From Siminovitchia fordii DSM 16014 = CIP 108821 (lineage in GTDB: Bacteria; Bacillota; Bacilli; Bacillales; Bacillaceae_C), in assembly GCF_000374565.1 (NCBI RefSeq), contig NZ_KB894698.1:1-64000 (forward strand): 64,000 nucleotides of DNA. The letters are read 5' to 3'. The notes beneath the pieces are model-generated. The model did no database searches, had not been told where the DNA came from, and was given only the letters and a program-made list of their open reading frames with translations. The position numbers and the translations under genes are program-made. This document shows, in pieces, positions 1 to 8,727 of the stretch; the stretch's first letter is position 1, and each line of letters starts with the position of its first letter.

Positions 1-103
1 TAAGTCAACATCGCTCCACTGCGTTCCGCGTGTTTCCTTTATCTCGTCGAAGCCACTCCAGTCTGTACGTCGCTAAACGTCGCCCTCCGCTTTTCTTTTC
101 CAA
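1..103 (-). repeat. Dispersed intergenic repeat, partial, inverted copy
   Basis: Read on the minus strand this stretch matches the tandem repeats near 63.5-63.9 kb: a GAAAAGCG-type head, then GTACAGACTGGAG, GAGATAAAGGAAACACG and GATGTTGACTTA in the same order. It is cut by the window edge. It contains no open frame with a ribosome binding site. Such GAAAAGCG-headed intergenic repeats are common in Bacillaceae genomes; the function is unknown. Confidence 0.7.
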
Positions 104-168
104 TCTGTATAAAAGCGTATAATTTATTTTCATACACATTTGACGATGTTTTTACAATTTTTATTTAA

Positions 169-174
169 TATAAT
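169..174 (+). promoter_or_regulatory. Possible sigma-A -10 box for the ectoine operon
   Basis: A perfect TATAAT lies about 40 bases before the first gene. TTGACG at 140-145 would be 23 bases away, too far for a normal -35, and TTTACA at 151-156 is too close, so only the -10 is convincing. Confidence 0.3.
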
Positions 175-213
175 GAATTTAAAATTGTAAGCACTTGCAA
201 AGGGGGATTTTAT

Positions 214-1407
214 ATGTTGCCATTCAGCTATGAAGAATATCAGCACAGGCTGGAACAGACGAAGAAAAAAATGTTGGAAAAAGGTATCGAAGTATTGCTC
301 ATCACGAACCCAGCAAATATGAACTATTTATCCGGGTATAACGGCTGGTCATTTTATGTTGACCAACTGCTTGTAGTCATTATTGACGAAGAGCAGCCGA
401 TCTGGATTGGCAGACATATGGATGCCAACGGCGCAAGAGCTACGACTTGGCTGTTTGATGAACGCATCATCCCTTATCCGGAAACCTATGTACATTCCGA
501 CAAACATCCTATGGAATTCGTAGCGGATATATTAAATCAGATTGGACAATCAAACCGCAGAATCGGGCTTGAAATGGAATCTTACTATTTTTCGGCCCTT
601 GCTTATGAAAAGCTGAAGCAAAGTCTTCCGAATGCGGTGTTTACAGATGCTAGTTTGCTAGTTAACTATGTCCGGCTAGTTAAGTCGGACCAGGAGATTG
701 AATATATCAAGCGGGCTGCAAAAATTGTTGAAAAAGGAATGGACGCAGCTGTTCAAAATATCGCAGCAGGTGTCCGCGAATGTGATGTAGTCGCAGAAAT
801 CTATAAAAACCTGGTTTCCGGAACTCCGGAATTCGGAGGCGATTATCCATCAATCGTTCCGATGCTTCCATCAGGAGAAAATACTTCAACACCGCATTTA
901 ACATGGACAGACAGACAGTATAAATACGGAGAGATGGTCATCATCGAACTGGCAGGCTGTCACCAGCGTTATCATTCGCCGCTGGCAAGAACGGTTTCGA
1001 TCGGCCAGCCGAGTGAAGAAGCCTATAATGTTTCTCAGATTGTAGTTGAAGGTCTGAACACGGCACTTGAAGCGGTTAAACCAGGTGTCACCTGCGAAGA
1101 AGTTGAACTTGCCTGGTATAACGTCATTAAAAAATATGGGATCGAAAAGGAATCCCGCCTTGGCTATTCAATGGGATTGAACTATCCACCTGATTGGGGC
1201 GAGCATACCGCAAGTATCAGACGCGGAGATCTTACAGTATTGGAGCCAAACATGACTTTTCATATGATTCCTGGTCTTTGGTTTGATGACTATGGAATCG
1301 AGATAAGCGAGTCGTTCCGGGTGACGGAAAACGGATGCGAGGTACTCGCCGATTACAGAAGAGAGTTAATCATAAAGGAAGATTTGGATTTAACTATTAT
1401 TAGCTAG
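214..1407 (+). CDS. doeA: Ectoine hydrolase DoeA/EutD (M24 family)
   Basis: Probably opens the ectoine ring to N-acetyl-diaminobutyrate in the cytoplasm, the first step of ectoine breakdown. The 397-residue length and the N-terminal block NPANMNYLSGYNGWSFY followed by HMDANGARATTWL are what I recognise as the DoeA/EutD signature within the M24 (creatinase/prolidase) fold. The usual M24 metal ligands are not kept: the DxG..D motif is replaced by ELAGCHQRYHSPLART, as expected for a creatinase-like member. It is the first gene of a co-directional run ending at 8.29 kb, with an AAGGGGGA ribosome binding site. EutC follows after 11 bases. A generic Xaa-Pro peptidase is less likely given the neighbours. 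Confidence 0.88.
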   Translation: MLPFSYEEYQHRLEQTKKKMLEKGIEVLLITNPANMNYLSGYNGWSFYVDQLLVVIIDEEQPIWIGRHMDANGARATTWLFDERIIPYPETYVHSDKHPMEFVADILNQIGQSNRRIGLEMESYYFSALAYEKLKQSLPNAVFTDASLLVNYVRLVKSDQEIEYIKRAAKIVEKGMDAAVQNIAAGVRECDVVAEIYKNLVSGTPEFGGDYPSIVPMLPSGENTSTPHLTWTDRQYKYGEMVIIELAGCHQRYHSPLARTVSIGQPSEEAYNVSQIVVEGLNTALEAVKPGVTCEEVELAWYNVIKKYGIEKESRLGYSMGLNYPPDWGEHTASIRRGDLTVLEPNMTFHMIPGLWFDDYGIEISESFRVTENGCEVLADYRRELIIKEDLDLTIIS

Positions 1408-1418
1408 GTGGTGGGGAA

Positions 1419-2426
1419 ATGCGTATTTTTACTGAATCAGAGATTAAACAAATGATCCAGCTTGAAGAAAAAATTCTGCCTGTCATTGAAGATGCTTTTA
1501 CACAGTTGGCCGTAAAGGATGTCATCATGCCCCCAATTATGCGGGTGGATGTAAAAGAGAGTAACGGGGAAGTCGATGTTAAAACCGCGTACATTCCGGG
1601 AAAAGATATGTTTGCCTTGAAAGTTTCATCCGGCTTCTTTAATAATTACAAGCTTGGCCTGCCAAGTGCAAACGGACTGATGATGCTGATAAGCACAGTC
1701 ACCGGTGAACCAAAAGCATTACTGCTGGATAATGGCTACTTGACAGAGGTCAGGACTGCCGCAGCAGGAGCGATTGCCGCAAAGCATATCGCAAAAAAGG
1801 ATGTTCAAACAGTAGGGATCATCGGGACAGGAGCACAGGCGCGCTACCAGTTGAAGGCGTTGAACTTGGTCCGCGATTTTGAAAAAGTGTTGGTTTACGG
1901 GCGCTCTCTTGAAAACGCGAAACAGCTGCAAGCAGATATGGAGGATATTCTGGATGCTGATATCCAAATTGCTGAAGATGTGGAAACGGTTGTCCGCAAC
2001 AGTGACATTGTTGTAACAACAACACCTGCCACAGAGCCCCTGATCAAAGCGGATTGGCTGCACCCTGGTCTCCATATCACGGCGATGGGCTCGGATGCAG
2101 AGGAAAAGCAGGAACTCGAAGCGGATGTTTTAAAGAAAGCTGACAGGTTCGTCTGTGATACGAAGGCGCAATGTGCAAGGCTTGGCGAGCTCCATCACTC
2201 GATTGATCAAGGATTTATTTCAGAAGATGCCTCAATTATAGAATTGGGTGAAGTGACTTCAGGAAAAACAGAAGGAAGACTGAGCGACGAGGAAATTACT
2301 GTATGTGATTTGACAGGGACTGGTGTCCAAGATACAGCCATCGCCCTTCTGGCATTCAAGCTTTTAACAGAAAAAGAAGGCATTGGATTACAGATTGATA
2401 ACAAAAAGTCTCTTCACTTCACATGA
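1419..2426 (+). CDS. eutC: EutC-like ornithine cyclodeaminase family protein
   Basis: A 335-residue member of the ornithine cyclodeaminase/mu-crystallin family. The NAD-binding Rossmann loop is visible as VGIIGTGAQARYQLKAL near residue 135, preceded by the family block TEVRTAAAGAIAAKHIA. In ectoine/hydroxyectoine clusters the family member is EutC, normally paired with a threonine-dehydratase-like EutB and assigned to the hydroxyectoine branch. No EutB gene is present in this window. It sits 11 bases after doeA with a GGTGGTGGGG ribosome binding site, so it is almost certainly co-transcribed. The exact reaction is inferred from the neighbourhood; a 2,4-diaminobutyrate-derived substrate is possible. 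Confidence 0.75.
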   Translation: MRIFTESEIKQMIQLEEKILPVIEDAFTQLAVKDVIMPPIMRVDVKESNGEVDVKTAYIPGKDMFALKVSSGFFNNYKLGLPSANGLMMLISTVTGEPKALLLDNGYLTEVRTAAAGAIAAKHIAKKDVQTVGIIGTGAQARYQLKALNLVRDFEKVLVYGRSLENAKQLQADMEDILDADIQIAEDVETVVRNSDIVVTTTPATEPLIKADWLHPGLHITAMGSDAEEKQELEADVLKKADRFVCDTKAQCARLGELHHSIDQGFISEDASIIELGEVTSGKTEGRLSDEEITVCDLTGTGVQDTAIALLAFKLLTEKEGIGLQIDNKKSLHFT

Positions 2427-2450
2427 ACAGCGGTAGACGGGGGTTAAACC

Positions 2451-3656
2451 ATGATCACGGATAAACAGACAATCATTGAAGAAGTTCGGGCGATTTCACA
2501 TCAACTGTGCGAGTGGCGCCGTCATCTTCATCAATACCCTGAATTGAGTTTTCAAGAATATGAAACTGGCCGGTTTGTCAGCAGCAAGTTAAATGAATTT
2601 GGAAATATCTCTGTTCAGACAAACGTTGCCAAAACGGGTGTCGTCGGTACGCTTTCATCAGGAAGCGGACCGACGATTGCCATCCGTGCCGACATGGATG
2701 CCTTGCCTATCTTGGAGCAGAACACCCACTCTTATCGATCGAAAAGGGACGGAGTGATGCATGCTTGCGGTCATGATGCCCATACGGCAATCTTACTCGG
2801 CATCGCCAAAATTTTTTCCGATAGATGTAAAGAAGGGAAAATGTCCGGCACAATCAAGTTTTTATTCCAGCCTGCTGAAGAGGATCCTGATGATGAGGGG
2901 TTATCAGGTGCACCCAGGATGATTCAGGAAGGAATCCTTGACGATGTCGAAACGGTAGTCGCCCTTCATGTCTGCCCTTGGCATCCTGTCGGCGTAATCC
3001 AGGTCAATGACGGCTACAGCATGGCCAATGTCGATGTTTTTCATGCGAAAATCATCGGATCAGGCGGACACGGCGGCTATCCGCATCTGACAAAAGATCC
3101 GATTTGGATGCTTGGCTCTGTTTTACAGGCGTTCTATGGATTGGTCTCAAGAAGGATATCACCGCTTGATACAGCAGCGGCAAGCATCGGGAAAATCAAT
3201 ACTGGAACGGCCAGCAACATTATTCCGGAGGAAGTGTCCATTACAGGAACTCTTCGAACCTACTCTCCGGAAGCAAGAGAGCAGCTGATCAAAGAAGTTG
3301 AAAACGTTTTTAAAATAACAGAATCCTTCGGTGGCAGCTATACCTTCAATGTTGAAAGAGGGGAACCTGCATTAAAAAATGATCCGGCTGTCAATGCATT
3401 ATTGGTCCAAACAGCGAGGGACCTGTATCCGGAAATACAAGTGGAAAGGGAACCTTTCGGAATGGGAGGGGAAGATTTCGGCTATATGACGCAAAAAATA
3501 CCAGGGGCCATGTTTTTCCTAGGCTGCTCGCTTGAAGACGGAAAGAACCGGGATCTTCATACAAATATTTTTGATATCGATGAACGCTGCTTGGAGATGG
3601 GAGTATCCATATTGGCGGAAACGGCCGACCGTTTGCTTGCAGGAAAAGGTCTATAA
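2451..3656 (+). CDS. M20D amidohydrolase, probable N-acetyl-diaminobutyrate deacetylase
   Basis: A 401-residue zinc amidohydrolase of the hippurate/N-acyl-amino-acid hydrolase type (M20D). Visible motifs are RADMDALPI, the metal-binding HACGHDAHTAILLG, QPAEE near residue 145, SGGHGGYPH in the dimerisation domain and GMGGEDFGYM near the C-terminus. It occupies the position where DoeB/EutE is expected, but DoeB belongs to the succinylglutamate desuccinylase/aspartoacylase family, so this would be an unrelated enzyme for the same deacetylation. The family deacylates N-acetyl or N-benzoyl amino acids, which fits the DoeA product. It has a GGGGG ribosome binding site and starts 24 bases after eutC. 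Confidence 0.8.
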   Translation: MITDKQTIIEEVRAISHQLCEWRRHLHQYPELSFQEYETGRFVSSKLNEFGNISVQTNVAKTGVVGTLSSGSGPTIAIRADMDALPILEQNTHSYRSKRDGVMHACGHDAHTAILLGIAKIFSDRCKEGKMSGTIKFLFQPAEEDPDDEGLSGAPRMIQEGILDDVETVVALHVCPWHPVGVIQVNDGYSMANVDVFHAKIIGSGGHGGYPHLTKDPIWMLGSVLQAFYGLVSRRISPLDTAAASIGKINTGTASNIIPEEVSITGTLRTYSPEAREQLIKEVENVFKITESFGGSYTFNVERGEPALKNDPAVNALLVQTARDLYPEIQVEREPFGMGGEDFGYMTQKIPGAMFFLGCSLEDGKNRDLHTNIFDIDERCLEMGVSILAETADRLLAGKGL

Positions 3657-3692
3657 GAAATTCAGGGTCATACAATCATCTGGAAAGGCGTG

Positions 3693-5153
3693 ATGAATTT
3701 GTCTACAAAAGTAAGGGGAAGAGAAATGTATCTGGCCGGAAAGTGGGTGGGGAGCGACCGGACGACAGATGTTCTCAACCCCCAGGATAACTCGTTGATT
3801 ACTACTGTTCCCGCAGCCACTGCAGAGGATATGCTATTTGCGATAGAGGAAGCGAAAAAAGGGGCGGAAATTGCTGCAAACATGCCGGTTCACCTTAGAA
3901 TGGGCATCATCAATAAAGCAGCAGATTACATTAAAGAAAGAAGCGAAGCATATGCAGTGACCATCTCGCAGGAAGGCAGCAAGACGATAAAGGAAGCAAG
4001 GAACGAGGTAAAACGCTGTATTCAGACGCTAAGATTGAGCGCGGAAGAAGCAAGACGGATCAATGGAGAAACAATCCCGTTCGACCAATCTGAAAGCGGC
4101 GAAAACCGGGTCGGTTACTTTTACCGTTTCCCAATTGGCATCATCGGTGCGATTACGCCATTCAATGATCCGCTGAACCTGGTTGCCCATAAAATTGGTC
4201 CGGCTATTGCATCGGGGAATGCGATCATCGTCAAGCCGGCGACAATGACCCCCTTAAGTGCCCTTCTCCTGGCAAAGGCGTTTGACCATGCAGGACTTCC
4301 TGAGAAAATACTATCTGTCGTAACGGGGAGCGGCAGGGACGTTGGTGATGTCCTTGTAACTCATCCGGACGTCAGGATGATATCTTTTACCGGTGGTCTG
4401 GAGACTGGTGAAAGCATTGCACGTAAAGCCGGTTTGAAAAAACTGAGCATGGAGCTTGGATCTAATTCTCCAGCTATTGTTTTAAAAGATGCCAATATCA
4501 AGGAAGCTGTTGATGCATGTGTATCCGGTGCTTATTCCGCAGCAGGACAAAACTGCATTGGCGTCCAAAGGATTTTCATTGAAGAAGAAGTCTATGCAGA
4601 TTTCAAATCTTCTTTCTTGCAAAAGACGGCTTTATACAAATTTGGGGACAAGAGCTTGGAAACAACTGACATGGGTCCTTTAATCAATGAAAAAGAAGCC
4701 ATCAGAATTGAAACGTGGGTAAATGAAGCAGTGGATATGGGGGCAGAACTTTTAATCGGAGGAAAAAGGGACGGTGCGTTTTATACTCCGACTGTATTGG
4801 AAAATGTACCGGAAAGCGCAATGATTGCCAAAGAAGAAATTTTTGGGCCAGTTGTTTTGTTATACCCCGTTACTGATATAGAAGAGGCAATTGAAAGATC
4901 AAATGATGTTAACTTTGGACTTCACGCAGGAATTTTTACGAAGGATATTGAAAAGGCATTTTCTGCCATTCATCAGCTCAATGTTGGGGGCATCATGATC
5001 AATGACAGCGGCGATTACCGGATTGACGGCATGCCGTTTGGCGGGGTCAAAGGCTCAGGGCTAGGTAGAGAGGGCGTCAAATTTGCCATACAGGATATGA
5101 CCGAACCAAAGGTGGTCAGTTTTAAACTTCAGAATGTCGGAACCCAGCTATAG
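3693..5153 (+). CDS. Aldehyde dehydrogenase, DoeC-type (aspartate semialdehyde to aspartate)
   Basis: An NAD(P)-dependent aldehyde dehydrogenase of 486 residues. The catalytic cysteine lies in AAGQNCIGVQR, the general-base glutamate in LSMELGSNSPA, and EEIFGPVV and the C-terminal PFGGVKGSGLGREG block are present. In ectoine degradation DoeC oxidises aspartate semialdehyde to aspartate, and this gene sits between the deacylase and the DoeD-type aminotransferase, so that role is inferred. A GTG three bases upstream is an alternative start; ATG at 3693 is chosen with the GGAAAGG ribosome binding site in front. It is followed by 221 non-coding bases before the transporter. Confidence 0.78.
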   Translation: MNLSTKVRGREMYLAGKWVGSDRTTDVLNPQDNSLITTVPAATAEDMLFAIEEAKKGAEIAANMPVHLRMGIINKAADYIKERSEAYAVTISQEGSKTIKEARNEVKRCIQTLRLSAEEARRINGETIPFDQSESGENRVGYFYRFPIGIIGAITPFNDPLNLVAHKIGPAIASGNAIIVKPATMTPLSALLLAKAFDHAGLPEKILSVVTGSGRDVGDVLVTHPDVRMISFTGGLETGESIARKAGLKKLSMELGSNSPAIVLKDANIKEAVDACVSGAYSAAGQNCIGVQRIFIEEEVYADFKSSFLQKTALYKFGDKSLETTDMGPLINEKEAIRIETWVNEAVDMGAELLIGGKRDGAFYTPTVLENVPESAMIAKEEIFGPVVLLYPVTDIEEAIERSNDVNFGLHAGIFTKDIEKAFSAIHQLNVGGIMINDSGDYRIDGMPFGGVKGSGLGREGVKFAIQDMTEPKVVSFKLQNVGTQL

Positions 5154-5170
5154 ATTATAACTTCATTCAG

Positions 5171-5350
5171 CAGAAGTCTCCCACTTCTGTAATTGTTGAG
5201 ATGAACGCATATTGGTACTCCATTTCAGTGGGGGGTCAAACACCGGCTGAATAAAGTTAAAGCCTCCGGCGGATGCCACAGATTTTCAGAGGAAATTTAT
5301 CGAGTGGAGCTCGAGAAAAATCTGGGCGCAAATACGCCAAGGCGCATTTG
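5171..5350 (+). promoter_or_regulatory. Structured 5' leader of the BCCT gene, class unknown
   Basis: The 221-base gap holds several potential stems. CAGAAGT/ACTTCTG pairs at 5171-5189. AGATTTTC near 5280 can pair with the A-rich AAAATCT near 5322, enclosing CGAG/CTCG. CAAATACGCC at 5329-5338 pairs with GGCGCATTTG at 5341-5350, with one mismatch. The last stem ends just before the ribosome binding site. I see CAAAC and AAAGCC-type segments but no match to a riboswitch class I know. It may tune transporter expression. Confidence 0.35.
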
Positions 5351-5374
5351 ATACTAATAAGTGGGGAGCATCTT

Positions 5375-6925
5375 ATGAAGAAAAAAACGAAGCCGAGTTT
5401 TATGAATAGTACCTTTTGGATTTCAGCCATCATCGTATTTTTAGCCGTACTGTGGGGTGCGGTAGATCCTGCTGGCTTGTCGAATGCGGCAAATGCTGCA
5501 TATGAATTTACAACGAATACTTTTGGATGGTTTTACCTGTTAGCCGTATTGTTTATTGTCGTATTTCTCATTGGATTGGCTCTTAGTAAATATGGCAGCT
5601 TGAAGCTTGGAAAAGATGATGAAAAGCCGAAGTACTCCTTCTACACATGGATCGGCATGCTGTTCAGCACCGGATTTGGTGCAGGACTTGTTTTTTGGGG
5701 AGTTGCCGAGCCGATGAGCCATTTTGTCAACAGTCCGCTGGCATTGGAGGGAAAGTCCCCTGAAGCGGCAAGGGTCGCCATGCAGTATTCATTTTTCAAC
5801 TGGGGTATACATCAATGGTCCGTATTCACCATTGTCGGGTTAGTGTTGGCCTATTTCCAGTTCAGGAAAGGTGAGAAAGCGGAAATTAGTACGACATTGA
5901 ACCCGTTGATCGGGAGAAGAGGTAAAAACGGAATTCGTAAAACAATCAATGTACTGGCTGTCATTGCAACGGTGATGGGGGTTGCTACTTCACTGGGCAT
6001 GGGGATTCTGCAAATCAACGGCGGGCTGGACTATTTATTTTCAATCCCGCAAAATACCCCGAGTCTCCTGATCATCACCGCAATTTTACTGGTCATGTAC
6101 CTTACTTCAGCGGTCACTGGGCTTGATAGAGGAATCAAAATTTTAAGCATTTTAAACCTAAGTATGGCATTGGGATTGGTTGTTATCGTCCTGCTATTGG
6201 GACCGACTAGATTTATACTTGAAAGCTTTACTTTAGGTATCGGCGACTATATCCAGAATTTTTTCGGCATGAGCTTGGCATTGTCGCCCTACCAAGGAAG
6301 TACTTGGACGAAGGAATGGACGATCGCCTATTGGGCATGGGTCATTGCCTGGTCTCCATTTGTCGGTGCATTCATCGCAAGGATTTCGCAGGGAAGAACA
6401 ATCCGGGAATTTATCTTCGGCGTATTGATCGTCCCTCCATTGATAGCTACTATGTGGATCGGAGTTTTTGGAGGCACTGCAATTCATATGGATCTTTTCC
6501 AAGGTGGCAATATTGCGGATGCCGTTCAAACTGACGTGACAAGTGCCTTGTTCGCCACATTCGGTAACTTCCCGATGAGTACTGCTCTTTCAATTGTATT
6601 TATTTTGTTGATTGTCACATTCTTGGTTACTTCGGCAGACTCGGCTACCTTTATTCTAGGAATGATGACATCAAATGGTGATATGAATCCATCGACTTTG
6701 GTTAAAGTGATCTGGGGTGTTCTTATGGCCGCTATCGTTGCTGTGCTCATCATCAGCAGCGGATTGCAAGGGCTGCAGACGGCGTCGCTTGTCACAGCGC
6801 TTCCATTTACTGTTATATTGCTACTTATTACCTATTCGCTGATCAAAACAATCAAAGAGGATCACAAACCGAAAATCACATCGGAATCAGTGCCAGAGTT
6901 TGTAAGAAAAAGAAAGGCTCAATAA
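5375..6925 (+). CDS. BCCT family transporter (ectoine/betaine-type uptake)
   Basis: A 516-residue secondary transporter of the betaine/choline/carnitine family with about 12 membrane helices. Family features include WGVAEPMSHF near residue 110 and FFNWGIHQWSVF near residue 145, plus TADSATFILGM near the end. It lies in the middle of an ectoine catabolic operon, so uptake of ectoine or hydroxyectoine, probably sodium-coupled, is the likely role; glycine betaine remains possible. An open frame extends upstream to 5273, but the start at 5375 is preferred because GTGGGGAG lies seven bases before it and MKKKTKPSFM is a typical N-terminus. The extension would run through the structured leader. Confidence 0.85.
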   Translation: MKKKTKPSFMNSTFWISAIIVFLAVLWGAVDPAGLSNAANAAYEFTTNTFGWFYLLAVLFIVVFLIGLALSKYGSLKLGKDDEKPKYSFYTWIGMLFSTGFGAGLVFWGVAEPMSHFVNSPLALEGKSPEAARVAMQYSFFNWGIHQWSVFTIVGLVLAYFQFRKGEKAEISTTLNPLIGRRGKNGIRKTINVLAVIATVMGVATSLGMGILQINGGLDYLFSIPQNTPSLLIITAILLVMYLTSAVTGLDRGIKILSILNLSMALGLVVIVLLLGPTRFILESFTLGIGDYIQNFFGMSLALSPYQGSTWTKEWTIAYWAWVIAWSPFVGAFIARISQGRTIREFIFGVLIVPPLIATMWIGVFGGTAIHMDLFQGGNIADAVQTDVTSALFATFGNFPMSTALSIVFILLIVTFLVTSADSATFILGMMTSNGDMNPSTLVKVIWGVLMAAIVAVLIISSGLQGLQTASLVTALPFTVILLLITYSLIKTIKEDHKPKITSESVPEFVRKRKAQ

Positions 6926-6951
6926 AATTAAAAAACTAGGAGGAATGTAAT

Positions 6952-8289
6952 ATGGCTATGCAAATAAGGAACGATGCACAAGTGAAATTCGAGGAACTTT
7001 CTACTCTTGATAAAAAGCACTTTTTACATCCGTCAACTTCCATCAAACAGCATATGGAAAACGGACCTGGATTTATTTTTACAGAAGGTGAAGGGATTTA
7101 TTTAAAAGATGTCAGAGGCAGAAAACTGATTGACAGCTTATCTTCCCTTTGGAATGTAAATATCGGTCATGGCAGATCGGAACTGGGCCATGCGGCGGCA
7201 GAGCAAATGTCAAAGCTGGCATTCAGTTCAACATTCGCTGGGAACAGTCACGAACCGGTTATCGAACTGGCTCAGAAAGTGGCTGAATGGGCACCTGGTG
7301 ATTTAAACACAACGTTCTTTACGTCCGGCGGCTCTGAATCAAATGATACGGCTTTTAAAACGGTCCGCCATTATTGGAAAGTGAAAGGCCAGCCGAATAA
7401 AACCAAAATTATTTCCCGTAGCCTCTCTTATCATGGCGTAGCAATGGGAGCGACAAGCGCAACAGGAATCGAGCCATTCAGGGAGTTCACTACGTCTTTG
7501 GCGCAAGGCTTCCTATATGTAGATTCGACAATTGAATCGCTAAAAGCATTGATTGAAAAAGAGGGCGCAGAGAACATAGCTGCATTTATTTCCGAGCCAA
7601 TTCAAGGATCCGGAGGAGTTAATCCACCGTCAGAGGGCTATTTCCAGGAAGTCCGCAAAATCTGTGACGAGAACGATATTCTGTTCATCGCTGACGAGGT
7701 TATTTGCGGATTCGGAAGAACGGGCAAGAACTTTGGTATGGATCTATTTGGAGTCGTTCCAGACATCATCTGTATGGCTAAAGGAATTTCCAGTGGCTAT
7801 GCTCCAATTGGTGGAATGGTCATTTCTGACAAAATCAAAAATGAGTTGATGGAAAACTATGAGGGTAACTTCTGGCATGGCTACACATATAGCGGTCATC
7901 CGATGTGCTGTGCTGTTGCGCTTAAAAACCTGGAAATCATCGAAAATGAGAACATGGTCGAAAATGTCCGCTACATGGGAGAAGAGCTTCAAAAAGGTCT
8001 AAAGTATCTTGAAGAGACGCATGCATTCATGGGTAACCGCAGGGGAGTCGGCCTGCTTGGTGCCATTGAGTTCTTCAAAAATGTAGAAACGAAAGAAAGA
8101 TATGCGGAGGCGATTTCTGCAAAAGTGGTAGCCAAAGCCCTTGACCGTGGCCTGCTGGGCAGAAGTATTGTGTATGGGGGCCAAGATACATTGGCATTCG
8201 CACCACCGTTCTGCATTACACAAGAAGAAATTGGAACTATGATTTCCATTATTGACGATTCTATTGTTGAAGTGAAAAAAGAGCTGTAA
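6952..8289 (+). CDS. Class III aminotransferase, DoeD-type (diaminobutyrate transaminase)
   Basis: A 445-residue PLP-dependent class III aminotransferase. Visible motifs are SSLWNVNIGHGR, the PLP-phosphate loop TSGGSESNDTAFK, ADEVICGFGRTG with the pyridine-nitrogen aspartate, and the Schiff-base lysine in MAKGISSGYAPIGG near residue 280. In the ectoine pathway DoeD converts 2,4-diaminobutyrate to aspartate semialdehyde, and the gene ends the operon. It has an AGGAGG ribosome binding site 26 bases after the transporter and an intrinsic terminator just downstream. A close family relative is encoded on the other strand at 41.6-43.0 kb, so amine-acceptor specificity cannot be fixed from sequence alone. 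Confidence 0.82.
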   Translation: MAMQIRNDAQVKFEELSTLDKKHFLHPSTSIKQHMENGPGFIFTEGEGIYLKDVRGRKLIDSLSSLWNVNIGHGRSELGHAAAEQMSKLAFSSTFAGNSHEPVIELAQKVAEWAPGDLNTTFFTSGGSESNDTAFKTVRHYWKVKGQPNKTKIISRSLSYHGVAMGATSATGIEPFREFTTSLAQGFLYVDSTIESLKALIEKEGAENIAAFISEPIQGSGGVNPPSEGYFQEVRKICDENDILFIADEVICGFGRTGKNFGMDLFGVVPDIICMAKGISSGYAPIGGMVISDKIKNELMENYEGNFWHGYTYSGHPMCCAVALKNLEIIENENMVENVRYMGEELQKGLKYLEETHAFMGNRRGVGLLGAIEFFKNVETKERYAEAISAKVVAKALDRGLLGRSIVYGGQDTLAFAPPFCITQEEIGTMISIIDDSIVEVKKEL

Positions 8290-8306
8290 AGTTTCTGTTT
8301 TTTATG

Positions 8307-8337
8307 AACTGCACCCTATTAGGAGGTGCAGTTTTTT
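8307..8337 (+). terminator. Intrinsic terminator of the ectoine operon
   Basis: AACTGCACC at 8307-8315 pairs with GGTGCAGTT at 8325-8333, followed by a run of T. It closes the co-directional block that begins at 214. Confidence 0.88.
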
Positions 8338-8727
8338 AGCTTGAATTCTTTTGCAACACAAAAGATGGAGGTTGTAGCGGGAAACTTTATTATGGAGAAT
8401 TTTTTTGAGGAAATCAATCGAGTACGATAACAGAAATATATTTCAATACCATTGGGTGGATTTCTTAGGAGACAGGCCCATTTCTTCTTTTTCGTTCGAA
8501 GGATCTCTGGTCTCCTTAATAATAGGTGTCCGCATTCATGTATCCCTGTCTACATTTCAGCTTTCTGAGTCAATAACTATCAAAATATTATAAATAAAAC
8601 TTATATTTTAAATAAACTTATGTTATTATGTATATATTCGAAATATTTGTTGAAAGGTGGGCAGTCAGTTGGAGTTGGCAGCTAAAAACTGAACCTTTTG
8701 AAGCATACATATTGGCGGGGTGAAAAG
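8338..8727. other. Non-coding gap between ectoine operon and tusA-like gene
   Basis: A 62-codon open frame runs at 8405-8593 but has no ribosome binding site and no recognisable sequence. The stretch near 8595-8645 is very AT-rich (TTATGTTATTATGTATAT) and probably holds the promoter of the next operon. Nothing else is identified. Confidence 0.5.

Noticed and set aside
186-199. Catabolite (cre) site TGTAAGCACTTGCA upstream of doeA
   Set aside because: Two mismatches at conserved positions of the cre consensus, and it overlaps the ribosome binding region; not strong enough to list.
5223-5290. c-di-GMP-I (GEMM) riboswitch in the BCCT leader
   Set aside because: Only CAAAC and AAAGCC-like pieces match; the GNRA loop/receptor arrangement is missing.
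8405-8593. 62-codon open frame after the ectoine operon
   Set aside because: TTG start without ribosome binding site, no recognisable sequence.
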